Source: Gracilimonas halophila
GTDB taxonomy: Bacteria > Bacteroidota > Rhodothermia > Balneolales > Balneolaceae
Assembly (NCBI RefSeq): GCF_042684365.1
Contig: NZ_JBHULI010000005.1
Span: forward strand, 145,202 to 209,201
Direction of reading: 5' to 3'
Length of the DNA: 64,000 nt
Position 1 is the stretch's first letter; the number at the start of each line of letters is the position of its first letter. The notes under the pieces are model-generated. The model saw only the letters and a list, made by a program, of their open reading frames with translations. It was not told the DNA's origin and made no database searches. Shown in pieces: positions 1-8,717 of this stretch. The translations under genes and the position numbers were made by a program.

Positions 1-120
1 AAATTTTATGAGAAAGGAAATAAAGCAGCCGGAACCAGGGCTCGTAAGCACTTAATGACCCTTAAGAATCTTTCTCACGAAATTCGGCAGGAAATTCAAG
101 CTAAGAAGAATGCAATGTAA
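1..120 (+). CDS. Histone H1-like protein, C-terminal part
   Basis: The first 39 codons of the window run in frame 1 to a TAA at 118-120. They encode a Lys/Arg/Ala-rich tail (begins KFYEKGNKAAGTRARKHL, ends AKKNAM). This matches what I know of the short histone H1-like (Hc1-type) DNA-binding proteins of Bacteroidota and relatives, which are about 55-60 residues long, so roughly the first 20 residues lie outside the window. Its role would be nucleoid binding. The call rests on family recall of the motif and is partial. A terminator follows directly. Confidence 0.75.
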   Translation, partial: KFYEKGNKAAGTRARKHLMTLKNLSHEIRQEIQAKKNAM

Positions 121-145
121 TTGCTTCTATCTAACTTTTAAAAAA

Positions 146-170
146 AAAGCCACCTTTGTGTGGCTTTTTT
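146..170 (+). terminator. Rho-independent terminator after the H1-like gene
   Basis: AAAGCCAC (146-153) pairs with GTGGCTTT (160-167) around a 6-nt loop CTTTGT, followed by a T run. The A-rich left flank would let it work for both strands. The same stem core and loop recur at 55591-55618. Confidence 0.85.
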
Positions 171-234
171 TATTACACAAAGTTTTTTTAAGAAAGCATG
201 ACTTTATACCTTTAAAAAACTTAAATAAACGAAC

Positions 235-744
235 ATGAATCAGGAACCAGCCTCAAGAATCCATAAGAATGCCATTAAAGCCTGGACAGTAAATGCTCTG
301 CTTTTTGGGTTACTGTGGTTTATTCCCGTTGTATTTTATGCAGGAATTGCCATAGCCCAAAATTTCGATAATGAAACACCATGGTATCATGGAATAGACT
401 GGTTGTTATTTCTGGGTTTGTTTTTAATCGCTTTGATCTTTTATATAGTGATAGCTTGGGTATTGCCTAATTTGAGATGGAAGCGCTGGAAATATGAGGT
501 TTCCGATAGCGGGATTGATATGCTGCGGGGTATAATAATCAAAAAGAGAACGGTGATCCCTATAAACAGGGTGCAGCATGTAGATACACGTCAGGGGCCG
601 GTTTACAGAAAGTTTGAGTTGGCTTCAGTAGCAATTTCTACGGCTGCAACAACCCATGAAATACCTGCTTTGGATAATGAGACTGCAGACGAGCTTCGAA
701 ATACTATTTCAATGTTGGTTCGAAAAGTAAAAAGTGATGTCTGA
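235..744 (+). CDS. PH-domain membrane protein, YdbS-like
   Basis: This 169-aa protein has two N-terminal membrane segments (about residues 18-40 and 55-78). A soluble domain of the bacterial PH type (bPH_2) follows, with the family's usual pattern of a YEVSDSGIDMLRGIIIKKRTVIPINRVQHVD-like strand series (residues about 86-160). YdbS-type proteins are small membrane proteins of unknown biochemical role, nearly always paired with a larger YdbT. Here the next gene starts inside this one's last codons, so the two are translationally coupled. Function beyond the domain is not known. Confidence 0.85.
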   Translation: MNQEPASRIHKNAIKAWTVNALLFGLLWFIPVVFYAGIAIAQNFDNETPWYHGIDWLLFLGLFLIALIFYIVIAWVLPNLRWKRWKYEVSDSGIDMLRGIIIKKRTVIPINRVQHVDTRQGPVYRKFELASVAISTAATTHEIPALDNETADELRNTISMLVRKVKSDV

Positions 745-2224
745 GTTTAGAAAACAGCATCCGGTAGCCGGGGTTAGTCAAGTCATAGACAGCATCAAGC
801 AGAATTTCATCACACTGCTTATTGTCATATTCATTGGTTCTTCCAATACAGAGGGATACTTTCTCTATTTTTTAGGTGCAGGTCTCGTGATCTCATTATT
901 TGGAGGAATATTTGGATGGTGGTTCTTTAGGTTCCGGATCTTTGAGGATGAGCTTCAGATCGAAAAAGGGATTTTTGTCAAGAAAAAACTATATCTGTCA
1001 AAAGACAGAATTCAGGTTATTGATATTACGGAAGGAATTCTCCAGCGTTTGTTCGGCTTAGTGAAAGTAGAAGTCAAGACAGCCGGTGGGGGTACTGAAA
1101 CAGCGACCATAAGTGCCATAACAAGAGAGGAAGCTGAAGAGCTTCGAGCTGAACTAAGAAAAAGGAATAACGGGAACTCAGAACACACTGAAGATCTTGA
1201 AGAAGAGCAGGAGAAAAAAGACCAAATTTTATCTACCTGGAAACTGTCAAAAAAAGATCTGGTTTATGCGGCATTTACTTCCGGAAACTTTGGTTTGATC
1301 GCATCAATTCTGGGTGCTGTTTCAGGGCAGCTCAGTGAAATGATAAATGAGGAGAATATTCGCTTTATTTATGAAATAATGCCTGGGTACAGTGATGTGA
1401 CTATCTACATTGTCCTGATATTTGCCATCATAGTTGTCTCTTGGTTGCTTTCTTTTTTAGGAGTCATTTTTACCTACTCTGACTTTAGACTTCATAAAAC
1501 AGAAGAAGAGTTGATCATTACCCGCGGTTTATTTGAAAAGAAACATATAACGGTCCCTTATGATCGGATTCAAGCCATTCGGTTTGTGGAAGGAGTGATA
1601 CGGCAGCCTTTTGGCTATGGGATGATCTATGTAGAAAGTGCGGGCTTTGATCAAAGCCAGAAAGGACGATCCATTGTTTTGGCTCCGTATATCTCGGCAA
1701 AAGTAGTCAGCTCTTTTTTGGGTGAGTTTTTAGAAGAATATGAGGAACCTGAGTATCAGTACAAACCTCCTAAAAAAGCACTTTTTCGGTACATACGAAG
1801 ACCGAACTATCTCTTAATTCCACTGATACCAATTATATGGTACTTCTTAAGCCGTGGCTGGCTTTCACTGATGCTTATCCCAATGTTGGGTCTTTTGGGG
1901 TGGATGCGGTACAAAGATGCCGCCGTAGGTTTTGATAATGATATACTGCGAATGCGGTATCGAACCATTTCAAGAACAACGGCAATCATGAAAAAGAACA
2001 GAATCCAGGTTGCTGATCTATCACAAAATCCATTTCAGAATAGGAAAAATTTGATCAATTTTTCTGCTACTGCTGCATCCGGGGCGGGAGGAATGAATTT
2101 TAAGGTAGAAGATTTAGGAAATGAAGACAGCCTTCGTATTTATGATTGGGTAGCAGGGAAAAACATTATTAGACAGCAACAAGAAGGGGAAGGGCAACAC
2201 GGGGGTAATCACTTAGCTCACTGA
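737..2224 (+). CDS. Large PH-domain membrane protein, YdbT-like
   Basis: About 495 aa. It overlaps the preceding YdbS-like gene by 8 bp if the ATG at 737 is used; a GTG immediately before it (734) is the alternative start. Three modules alternate membrane hairpins with bPH_2 domains: domain 1 at about residues 60-140 (FRIFEDELQIEKGIF... DRIQVIDITEG), domain 2 at about 245-335 (LHKTEEELIITRGLFEKK... DRIQAIRF), and a more divergent third at about 385-480 (MRYRTISRTTAIMKKNRIQVADLSQNP). A charged linker (residues about 140-165, EDLEEEQEKKDQ) precedes the second membrane pair. The YdbS/YdbT pair is common in bacteria, with no settled function. Confidence 0.85.
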   Translation: MSEFRKQHPVAGVSQVIDSIKQNFITLLIVIFIGSSNTEGYFLYFLGAGLVISLFGGIFGWWFFRFRIFEDELQIEKGIFVKKKLYLSKDRIQVIDITEGILQRLFGLVKVEVKTAGGGTETATISAITREEAEELRAELRKRNNGNSEHTEDLEEEQEKKDQILSTWKLSKKDLVYAAFTSGNFGLIASILGAVSGQLSEMINEENIRFIYEIMPGYSDVTIYIVLIFAIIVVSWLLSFLGVIFTYSDFRLHKTEEELIITRGLFEKKHITVPYDRIQAIRFVEGVIRQPFGYGMIYVESAGFDQSQKGRSIVLAPYISAKVVSSFLGEFLEEYEEPEYQYKPPKKALFRYIRRPNYLLIPLIPIIWYFLSRGWLSLMLIPMLGLLGWMRYKDAAVGFDNDILRMRYRTISRTTAIMKKNRIQVADLSQNPFQNRKNLINFSATAASGAGGMNFKVEDLGNEDSLRIYDWVAGKNIIRQQQEGEGQHGGNHLAH

Positions 2225-3622
2225 TTTCTCTGTTTCCTCATTTTCATTCAGTTCAAACATGATCTTAAAGCGTGTCCAGTCATCCTGCTCAATTTCAAGC
2301 TGCCCATTTATCCTTTTTACCAAGACCTCAATAAGCGTCATCCCCAGTGAATCACTTTTAGTAATATCAAAATTACTATCCATTTTATTTCCATCACTTT
2401 CAACTAAAAGCACAATGCCTTCGGTGTTTTTATGAAGTTTGATCTTTAAAGTTCCTGATTCATAATCTTTATAAGAGTGTTTGAATGCGTTATTGATCAA
2501 TTCGTTAAGAATAAGCCCTATTGGAATGGCATTATTTATATTAACAGTAATTGGGTCTACATCAATAATAATTTCAATTTCTTTTTCTTTGGAAGAATAT
2601 GCTTTTTCGATCTCTTCCGTGATCTCAGTGATATAGTTATCCAGTGGAATGTCTGAAAGCGTTGTAGATTCGTATAGCTTTTCATGTACCTTGGCTATCG
2701 ATTTGATACGAGCCTGACTGGAACTGAGTGCGTCCTTAAGGGCTTCATCCACCCCTTCTTTTTGTAGTTCTAATAAACTAGATATGATCGAAAGGTTATT
2801 TTTAATACGATGATGGATCTCTTTAAGTAATAATTCTTTTTCATTTAGAGACTCTTTGATTTTCTCTTCTTGTTCTTTTTGGGTAGAAATATCCCGTACA
2901 GCTCCGACTATAGCCTCGGGTTCTCCATGTTCATTACGGATCAAAGAGCGGACGTTACTTACCCACGTCCAGTTTCCGTTGCTATCTTGCAGGCGGAATT
3001 CAGTGGCAGGAAGAAAGTCTCCATCCTCCAAATCATCATATTTTTCAACCACTCTGCTCATATGATCTCTGTCCTCAGGATGCATAATGGAAAGAATAAA
3101 GTTAACTTCGCCTTCAGCGAATCGTTCTTTATCATAACCAAGCATGCTTTCTACCGCAGGGCTCACAAAAACATACTCCCTGGTAGTGAGATCCAGTTTA
3201 TAGAGTACATCTTTCGAATTATCCAATATATTCTTAAATCGTTGTTCACTTTTCTTAAGTGCCTGAGTCCAGATTTGAGTAGAATGGTAAAAGCGGGAAG
3301 TGATCCAAATTCCTATAAAGATCAATATTAAACCCAATGTTATGGTAGTCCATCTAAAGACTTCATTTACCAGTCGAGCCATGTTGCCCATGGCAAGAGA
3401 AAAATTATACTCAAGGTCAGTCAGTTCATGATCTAATACTTCCAGTTGCTCCATCCATCGGGTTTTCTGAGCGTTGGAAATACTGCTGTTACTTTGGATC
3501 TCTGTATGTAAGGATGCAGCAAAAGATTTAAATTCTTCAATTTTATTATCACCTGCTTCCCAGATCTCAATGGCTTCTTCTACATGAGATATACTCTGGA
3601 ATCTTCGAAACAAGTTCACCAT
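2213..3622 (-). CDS. Sensor histidine kinase (PAS, HisKA_2), main part of a frameshifted gene
   Basis: This 469-aa frame carries a second membrane segment (residues about 91-109), a PAS domain (about 125-250, ending in the PAC-like AIVGAVRDIST) and a HisKA_2 dimerisation box EIHHRIKNN (His270/271). A HATPase domain follows, with an NELINNAFKH N-box around residue 385. The listed ATG is probably not the true start. The preceding 121-aa frame supplies TM1 and the start of the extracytoplasmic region. Reading upstream of this ATG in the same frame gives NHPDDINN, joining the two parts if one A is added to the A5 run at 3645-3649. The reconstructed protein would be about 589 aa. HisKA_2 kinases usually phosphorylate a separate receiver; none is adjacent. 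It overlaps the end of the YdbT gene by 12 bp tail to tail. Confidence 0.8.
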   Translation of the reverse strand: MVNLFRRFQSISHVEEAIEIWEAGDNKIEEFKSFAASLHTEIQSNSSISNAQKTRWMEQLEVLDHELTDLEYNFSLAMGNMARLVNEVFRWTTITLGLILIFIGIWITSRFYHSTQIWTQALKKSEQRFKNILDNSKDVLYKLDLTTREYVFVSPAVESMLGYDKERFAEGEVNFILSIMHPEDRDHMSRVVEKYDDLEDGDFLPATEFRLQDSNGNWTWVSNVRSLIRNEHGEPEAIVGAVRDISTQKEQEEKIKESLNEKELLLKEIHHRIKNNLSIISSLLELQKEGVDEALKDALSSSQARIKSIAKVHEKLYESTTLSDIPLDNYITEITEEIEKAYSSKEKEIEIIIDVDPITVNINNAIPIGLILNELINNAFKHSYKDYESGTLKIKLHKNTEGIVLLVESDGNKMDSNFDITKSDSLGMTLIEVLVKRINGQLEIEQDDWTRFKIMFELNENEETEKSVS

Positions 3623-3981
3623 GTTATTAATATCATCGGGATGGTTTTTCCAGCAATGAATCCTTCAAGAACTACATCATAATCGAAATGTTCTCGTTGA
3701 AGCTCTTCTCTTGCTACCCGGTCTCCATCAATTACCCTAAGTACGCTTTTAAAGTGTTCATACTCATCAGGGTTTTCTGTAAGAATGTAGTTGCTTAGAT
3801 GCACACCGGCTTCTTTCTGTGCCTTAGCCCAGTATGCTTCACCTGCTACAAATGCTCTTACTCCTGAGGAAGTATTAATGGAAAAATTAACTGTTAAGAT
3901 GAGTAAAAGAGCACATAGCAATCCAAAGGAAACAACTCCCAGAATTTTCCGGTCAATATTTAGTCGCCCTTCTCCTTTCAT
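3616..3981 (-). pseudogene. N-terminal fragment of the frameshifted sensor kinase
   Basis: 121 aa: a start at 3981, a membrane segment at about residues 14-32 (VVSFGLLCALLLILTVNF), then a sensor region ending in GKTIPMILITW and a stop. The last 9 or so residues are off-frame. In the frame of the kinase body the same DNA reads NHPDDINNMVNLFRRF, which fits the natural continuation after GK. A one-base loss in AAAAA (+ strand TTTTT 3645-3649) explains the break. It may be a real mutation, a phase-variable tract (short for that), or a homopolymer sequencing error. The last is quite possible because a second gene in this window (18315-19015) is also repaired by adding one A. Confidence 0.8.
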
Positions 3982-4109
3982 TGATGGCGTATTTCTTTAT
4001 TTATTGAAATATTTCTTCGTAAAGCTGAAGTCTGTTATCGGATGATAGCAATCATTACATAAATAATCATTTACCAATGAGACTATGTAAATCAGATGCT
4101 ATTAAAAGA

Positions 4110-5780
4110 TCAGCGCATCAATTTTTTATACTTGATACGGTGTGGTTGTTCATCTGTAATGCCAAGCCTTTGTTTCTTATTCTCTTCATATTCCTGAAAG
4201 TTCCCTTCAAACCAGTAAACCTGGCTATTCCCTTCAAAAGCAAGAATGTGAGTAGCTATTCTATCCAAGAACCATCTATCGTGTGAAATAACGACGGCAC
4301 AGCCGGCAAAATTAAGCAACGCTTCTTCCAACGCACGCAGTGTATTTACATCCAGGTCGTTAGTAGGCTCATCAAGTAATAATACATTGGCTCCTTCCTT
4401 TAGCATCTTGGCGAGGTGAACCCGGTTACGTTCTCCTCCGGAAAGCTCGGTTACTTTTTTCTGCTGATCACTACCGCTGAAATTAAACCTGGCAACATAA
4501 GCTCTGGAGTTAACTTCCCGGTTCCCCAGCTTGATGATATCCTGACCGCCTGAAATTTCCTGCCAAATGGTTTTAGCAGGATCAAGAGGGCGTTTTTGGT
4601 CGATATAACCCAATTCCACGGTTTCGCCGGTAACTAATGTACCCTTATCAGGTTCTTCCTGTCCGGTGATCATTTTAAAAAGTGTTGTTTTCCCGGCTCC
4701 GTTTGGCCCAATTACTCCTACAATACCACCCGGAGGAAGTTTTAAATTCAGATCTTCGATCAACAAACGATCTTCAAAACCTTTACTGACATTTTCGGCT
4801 ACTATTACTTTATCACCGAGACGTGGTCCGGCTGGAATGAAGATTTCCATGTCATCTCGGCGTTTTTCATTTTCTTCCGAAAGCAACTCTTCGTATTGGT
4901 TGATACGTGCCTTACTTTTAGCACGACGGCCTTTAGGATTCTGGCGAATCCAATCTAATTCTTGCTTCAGCGTTTTTTGTCGCTTGGATTCTTCTTTCTC
5001 TTCCTGCTCAAGTCGTTTCGACTTTTGTTCGAGCCAGGAACTGTAGTTTCCTTCAAATGGGATCCCTTCCCCACGGTCTAATTCTAAGATCCATCCTGCT
5101 ACATTGTCCAGGAAGTAGCGATCATGTGTTACGGCAATAACGGTTCCTTCGTATCTTTCAAGATGTTGTTCCAGCCAGCTTACTGATTCTGCATCTAAGT
5201 GGTTGGTGGGCTCATCCAGGAGTAGCACATCAGGTTTCTTGAGTAATAGTCGGCAAAGAGCTACTCGGCGAGCTTCTCCCCCCGATAAGACCTCTACAGA
5301 AGTATCGCCGGGCGGGCAGCGTAAGGCATCCATAGCTTGTTCCAGCTTGCTGTCAATATCCCAGGCATCAATTCGGTCTATCTTTTCCTGCAGTTTAGAT
5401 TGCTTTTCAATGAGCTTTTCGAAATCAGCATCCGGATCACTGAATCCTGCATTTACGGCTTCGTATTCTTTCAGCAGATCCATGGTGTCCTGAACACCTT
5501 CTTCCACGATCTCTTTTACCGTTTTGGAAGGATCTAGCTTTGGTTCCTGTGTAAGATATCCGAAAGTAATCCCTTTCTGGAAACTGATATCCCCTTGATA
5601 ATTTTTGTCTTCTCCTGCAATGATCTTGAGTAGGGTACTTTTACCGGCTCCGTTTAAACCAAGGACACCAATTTTAGCCCCATAGAAAAAGGAGAGATAG
5701 ATATCCTTTAGAACTGTTTTGTTAGGTTTATAGGTTTTGGATACCCCAACCATCGAAAAAATAATCTTATTGTCGCTCAA
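4110..5780 (-). CDS. ettA: Energy-dependent translational throttle protein EttA (ABC-F)
   Basis: This 556-aa soluble protein has two ABC ATPase domains and no membrane segments. Visible are Walker A1 GLNGAGKST (residues 41-49), signature LSGGEARRVALCR and Walker B LLLDEPTNHLD, a charged linker rich in K/E/R (about 245-305), then Walker A2 GPNGAGKTT, LSGGERNRVHLAK and LLLDEPTNDLD. Length and the conserved arm/linker pattern fit EttA, which binds the ribosomal E site and gates entry of 70S initiation complexes into elongation according to the ATP/ADP ratio. Another ABC-F subtype is unlikely given near full-length resemblance to EttA as I know it. Confidence 0.93.
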   Translation of the reverse strand: MSDNKIIFSMVGVSKTYKPNKTVLKDIYLSFFYGAKIGVLGLNGAGKSTLLKIIAGEDKNYQGDISFQKGITFGYLTQEPKLDPSKTVKEIVEEGVQDTMDLLKEYEAVNAGFSDPDADFEKLIEKQSKLQEKIDRIDAWDIDSKLEQAMDALRCPPGDTSVEVLSGGEARRVALCRLLLKKPDVLLLDEPTNHLDAESVSWLEQHLERYEGTVIAVTHDRYFLDNVAGWILELDRGEGIPFEGNYSSWLEQKSKRLEQEEKEESKRQKTLKQELDWIRQNPKGRRAKSKARINQYEELLSEENEKRRDDMEIFIPAGPRLGDKVIVAENVSKGFEDRLLIEDLNLKLPPGGIVGVIGPNGAGKTTLFKMITGQEEPDKGTLVTGETVELGYIDQKRPLDPAKTIWQEISGGQDIIKLGNREVNSRAYVARFNFSGSDQQKKVTELSGGERNRVHLAKMLKEGANVLLLDEPTNDLDVNTLRALEEALLNFAGCAVVISHDRWFLDRIATHILAFEGNSQVYWFEGNFQEYEENKKQRLGITDEQPHRIKYKKLMR

Positions 5781-5851
5781 TGCCCTGAAATTTTTTGGTT
5801 ATGAATAGGAGCTAAAGGTACGAAATGAGTGGGGATTTTAGAACGTCGATT

Positions 5852-6682
5852 TTACCCGAGTGCTACATCCAATACCATCATTACAACGAAACCTCCCATG
5901 GCGCCAAGTGTAGCAAGATCAGTATTTCCGTGTAGTTGACTTTCAGGGATCAACTCTTCTATAACTACATAGATCATTGCACCAGCGGCAAAAGCCAGGG
6001 CATAGGGTAATATGGGTTGAATGAATATAACTGCTGCAGCCCCTATTACAGCTGAAACCGGTTCTACAACACCGGAAAGCTGACCATAATTAAAGCTTTT
6101 CCATCGACTCAACCCATCTCGTCTCAGAGGCATGGAAATAGCCATACCTTCCGGGAAATTTTGAATACCAATTCCTATAGCAAGCACGATAGCTGCCGTT
6201 ACTGTTGCACCGCCTGCTACATCTAGGCCAATACTTGCGGCTCCAAATAAAACGCCAATAGCCAACCCTTCAGGAATATTATGGAGAGTGATAGCAAGCA
6301 CCAGTAAAGTTGCTCGTTTCCATTTTGTTTCTACTCCTTCAGCTTCATCACGAGGAAGGCCAATGTGAAGGTGGGGAACATATTGATCACAAATTCTAAG
6401 AAATAACCCGCCAAGTAAAAAGCCGATTGCTGCAGGTATCCATGAGATTATTCCCTGGGCTTCCGCCATATCTATCGAAGGAATTATGAGTGACCAAACG
6501 CTGGCAGCAATCATAACCCCGGCTGCGAAACCCATCATACCGTCCAAAAGTTTATGATTAACGGATTTAGTAAAGAATACGAATGAAGCACCAAGGGAAG
6601 TGACACCCCATGTAAAAAGGCCACCGCACAAAGCTTGTACTACAGGATTGAGTTCAAAAAACCAATTTGGTATAAAGTCCAT
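5852..6682 (-). CDS. ZIP-family divalent metal transporter
   Basis: This 276-aa integral membrane protein has about eight hydrophobic segments. The two signature helices are present: TLHNIPEGLAIGVLFG and GIQNFPEGMAISMPLR, the H/N-xx-P-E-G metal-binding motifs of TM4 and TM5 in ZupT/GufA-type ZIPs. It probably imports Zn2+, Mn2+ or Fe2+ across the inner membrane. The intracellular loop is short and not His-rich. It is divergent from the 6815 gene. The shared 130-bp intergenic region contains a perfect 13-bp inverted repeat (6719-6748), 37 bp upstream of the start, which points to metal-responsive repression. Confidence 0.9.
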   Translation of the reverse strand: MDFIPNWFFELNPVVQALCGGLFTWGVTSLGASFVFFTKSVNHKLLDGMMGFAAGVMIAASVWSLIIPSIDMAEAQGIISWIPAAIGFLLGGLFLRICDQYVPHLHIGLPRDEAEGVETKWKRATLLVLAITLHNIPEGLAIGVLFGAASIGLDVAGGATVTAAIVLAIGIGIQNFPEGMAISMPLRRDGLSRWKSFNYGQLSGVVEPVSAVIGAAAVIFIQPILPYALAFAAGAMIYVVIEELIPESQLHGNTDLATLGAMGGFVVMMVLDVALG

Positions 6683-6718
6683 TTTTTTCTTTTCAATATA
6701 GTAATTTGATATAACTTA

Positions 6719-6748
6719 ATAAATATTTAGTTGTGACTAAATATTTAT
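6719..6748. promoter_or_regulatory. Perfect 13-bp dyad, candidate metalloregulator operator
   Basis: ATAAATATTTAGT (6719-6731), spacer TGTG, ACTAAATATTTAT (6736-6748): the arms are exact reverse complements. It lies between the divergent ZIP transporter and the 6815 gene. The dyad has the size and symmetry of a dimeric repressor site (the inner TTTAG/CTAAA resembles DtxR/MntR-type half-sites), but which regulator binds is inference. Confidence 0.6.
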
Positions 6749-6814
6749 GGAAGGAAATGATGGCAAACAGAGGTATAATTTCCCTAACTTCAGAGGGAAA
6801 TATTCGGAAATATT

Positions 6815-7531
6815 ATGAATAATAATTTGGATGCATTTAAGGAGCCTATCGAAAGCGGTTTGGTAAGGATCTTAATTCGGGTGCAGGGAATACAATGCGA
6901 AGTGAAGAATGATGCACCGGATTTTATTGATCCCAAGGGAGATGAGCCAAATATAAAGATCGTTCCTGAAGCTGATGTCTATCATCTTACACAGGTATTT
7001 CAAAGTAGTTATCCATTGGTATTGAATAAGCGGAAATCTAAAGATGGGATACTAGTATGGGATTTGGAACAGGAGGGTATTTGGTTCGATATTCCGATGG
7101 ATAAGGTTAAAGAAGTCTGGCTCACCGACTTCAATTTTTATATTGAAAGCAACTACCCCCGTTATCTTACCTATTACATTTTGGACGTTGATCATAAGAT
7201 CCAGTGGCTTCAGGTAGACGAATCCGGAAGTATTATATCCTTAAGTGAATTCAGAAAAAAATTCACTCCTCCGCCTCTTTCAGAAAAAGCAACATTTACC
7301 GGAACAGAGATCCTAAAGTGTTCGGATATGTTGGGACGGGCAACGAGGAAAATTGATGTAAGAACAGGCAAAGCCATGGTGAAGTTTAATACCGAAAAAG
7401 GGAGGCTTGAGCCTCTTTTGATGGGGATGGCTGAAAAATTGGGATATGTTATTGAGCCATTGGATAAACCAACGATCATCAAAGAAGATGAAGTTGGTAA
7501 CAGTGTAAGTCATACTATTTCACTGAAATAA
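6815..7531 (+). CDS. Hypothetical protein with HMA-like C-terminal domain
   Basis: 238 aa, no signal peptide or membrane segment. I do not recognise the N-terminal 150 residues. Residues about 162-215 look like a ferredoxin-like heavy-metal-associated (HMA) fold: a helix with a single Cys (C169), then RKIDVRTGKAMVKFN and a closing helix LLMGMAEKLGYVIEP. This is the usual strand-strand-helix-strand rhythm of HMA domains, but without the CxxC pair. It is divergent from a ZIP transporter and shares its dyad-containing promoter region, which makes a metal-related role plausible. The HMA resemblance is by eye only. Confidence 0.7.
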   Translation: MNNNLDAFKEPIESGLVRILIRVQGIQCEVKNDAPDFIDPKGDEPNIKIVPEADVYHLTQVFQSSYPLVLNKRKSKDGILVWDLEQEGIWFDIPMDKVKEVWLTDFNFYIESNYPRYLTYYILDVDHKIQWLQVDESGSIISLSEFRKKFTPPPLSEKATFTGTEILKCSDMLGRATRKIDVRTGKAMVKFNTEKGRLEPLLMGMAEKLGYVIEPLDKPTIIKEDEVGNSVSHTISLK

Positions 7532-7532
7532 A

Positions 7533-7562
7533 AAAAGCCAAGCGATTAAACCCGGCTTTTAA
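7533..7562. terminator. Bidirectional terminator between convergent genes
   Basis: AAAAGCC (7533-7539) pairs with GGCTTTT (7554-7560), A-rich on the left and T-rich on the right. It sits between the convergent 6815 gene and the 7583 gene. Confidence 0.65.
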
Positions 7563-7582
7563 TTTATTAGGAAGGATTTATT

Positions 7583-8698
7583 TCAATTCTGTTTCCAGAA
7601 AACGATTCCACCGGCCTGCTTCCCGGTTTGAATTACATCTAACCGTTTTAGAGTTTGCAGGTCAATGATCTCAACTGCACCCGGTTCTCCTCCAATACCT
7701 TCCACTGAAATAAATGCATATTTATTGTCAGAAGTGATGGCAACGCCGTGGGTTACCTTTCGGCTGTTCCGGATATAGGCCAGTTCCTCACCTTTTTCAA
7801 GGTCCCAGATTCCTACTGCCCCTTCTCCTTTATAAGTAACGACCAATAACTTACCATCATGGCTTACTTCCAGGTTATATGGTCCTTTTGGAGTATCAAA
7901 ACGGCGTGTGATTTCCCACTTTTCAGTGTTAACCTCTATGATCTCATTCGACCCGTTACCTGCCACATAAACAAGAGGTTTTGTGGGGTGAGGATCAGCC
8001 CAGGTTGGTTTTTCAACAGGGGAGTGATTCATCTCCATATTTTCATGATCCATTTCTGAATGATCCATAGTAGCATGCATCGACTCTCCTTCACCAAGTT
8101 TGAGCGTACGCTTAACTTCGAGCTTCCGGGCATCGATCTCATACAGTTCATCAGTCATCATGGAAACGTGATAGGCAACATTACCTGAAGCTCCAACCCG
8201 TGTGCCATGAGGCATGATCCCTACGGGAACATCTGCAAGACGCATCATTGTTTCAGAATCAACAACAGAAAGCGTGCTTGGCTCCATATCACCGTGGAGA
8301 TTGAAGTTTACAACATAGATCATTCCGGTGGATGGGTTATAATCCATACTAGCAGGAAACATCCCCAGTTCAACCGAATCCAAAACCTCATTGGTTTCCG
8401 TAGAATATTTCCAAAGTTGGCCATAAGGCATTCCGTGGGCAATAGTCACGAACCAGTATTTACCATCTGCTGAAACAGTGACTCCATGAGGGCCTTCATT
8501 TTCCTGAGGCCAGGTACCCACATCTATAGTTTCTGCTATAGTGCCTTCACCGGTTTTGCTATTAAAATGGATCAAGTGAACCTGATCTTCGGATTCTGCT
8601 GCTACATACGCGTAATAATTCTGGGCGTAGCTGTCAGAGATTCCAAATAAGAGGATTCCTCCGACAACTGTGGTCCAAAAAGCTCTCTTAATTATCAT
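7583..8698 (-). CDS. Secreted YncE-like beta-propeller protein with His/Met-rich insert
   Basis: 371 aa. Signal peptide at residues 1-25 (cleavage after SDSYA). The mature part is a series of WD/YVTN-type blades (for example GPHGVTVSADGKYWFVT, TKPLVYVAGNGSNEIIEV, KVTHGVAITSDNKYAFISV), as in YncE/YVTN seven-bladed propellers. Residues 207-226 hold an inserted loop with alternating His and Met (MHATMDHSEMDHENMEMNH), a composition typical of copper-binding periplasmic proteins. It lies 19 bp downstream of the LVIVD-propeller gene and is probably co-transcribed with it. Biochemical function unknown; metal binding is inferred from the loop. Confidence 0.8.
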   Translation of the reverse strand: MIIKRAFWTTVVGGILLFGISDSYAQNYYAYVAAESEDQVHLIHFNSKTGEGTIAETIDVGTWPQENEGPHGVTVSADGKYWFVTIAHGMPYGQLWKYSTETNEVLDSVELGMFPASMDYNPSTGMIYVVNFNLHGDMEPSTLSVVDSETMMRLADVPVGIMPHGTRVGASGNVAYHVSMMTDELYEIDARKLEVKRTLKLGEGESMHATMDHSEMDHENMEMNHSPVEKPTWADPHPTKPLVYVAGNGSNEIIEVNTEKWEITRRFDTPKGPYNLEVSHDGKLLVVTYKGEGAVGIWDLEKGEELAYIRNSRKVTHGVAITSDNKYAFISVEGIGGEPGAVEIIDLQTLKRLDVIQTGKQAGGIVFWKQN

Positions 8699-8717
8699 TG
8701 GATGAATATTTGTGTGA

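Noticed and set aside
4666..5493. Plus-strand open frames opposite ettA
   Set aside because: Low-complexity Ser/Phe/Arg translations, antisense to a strongly conserved ABC-F gene.
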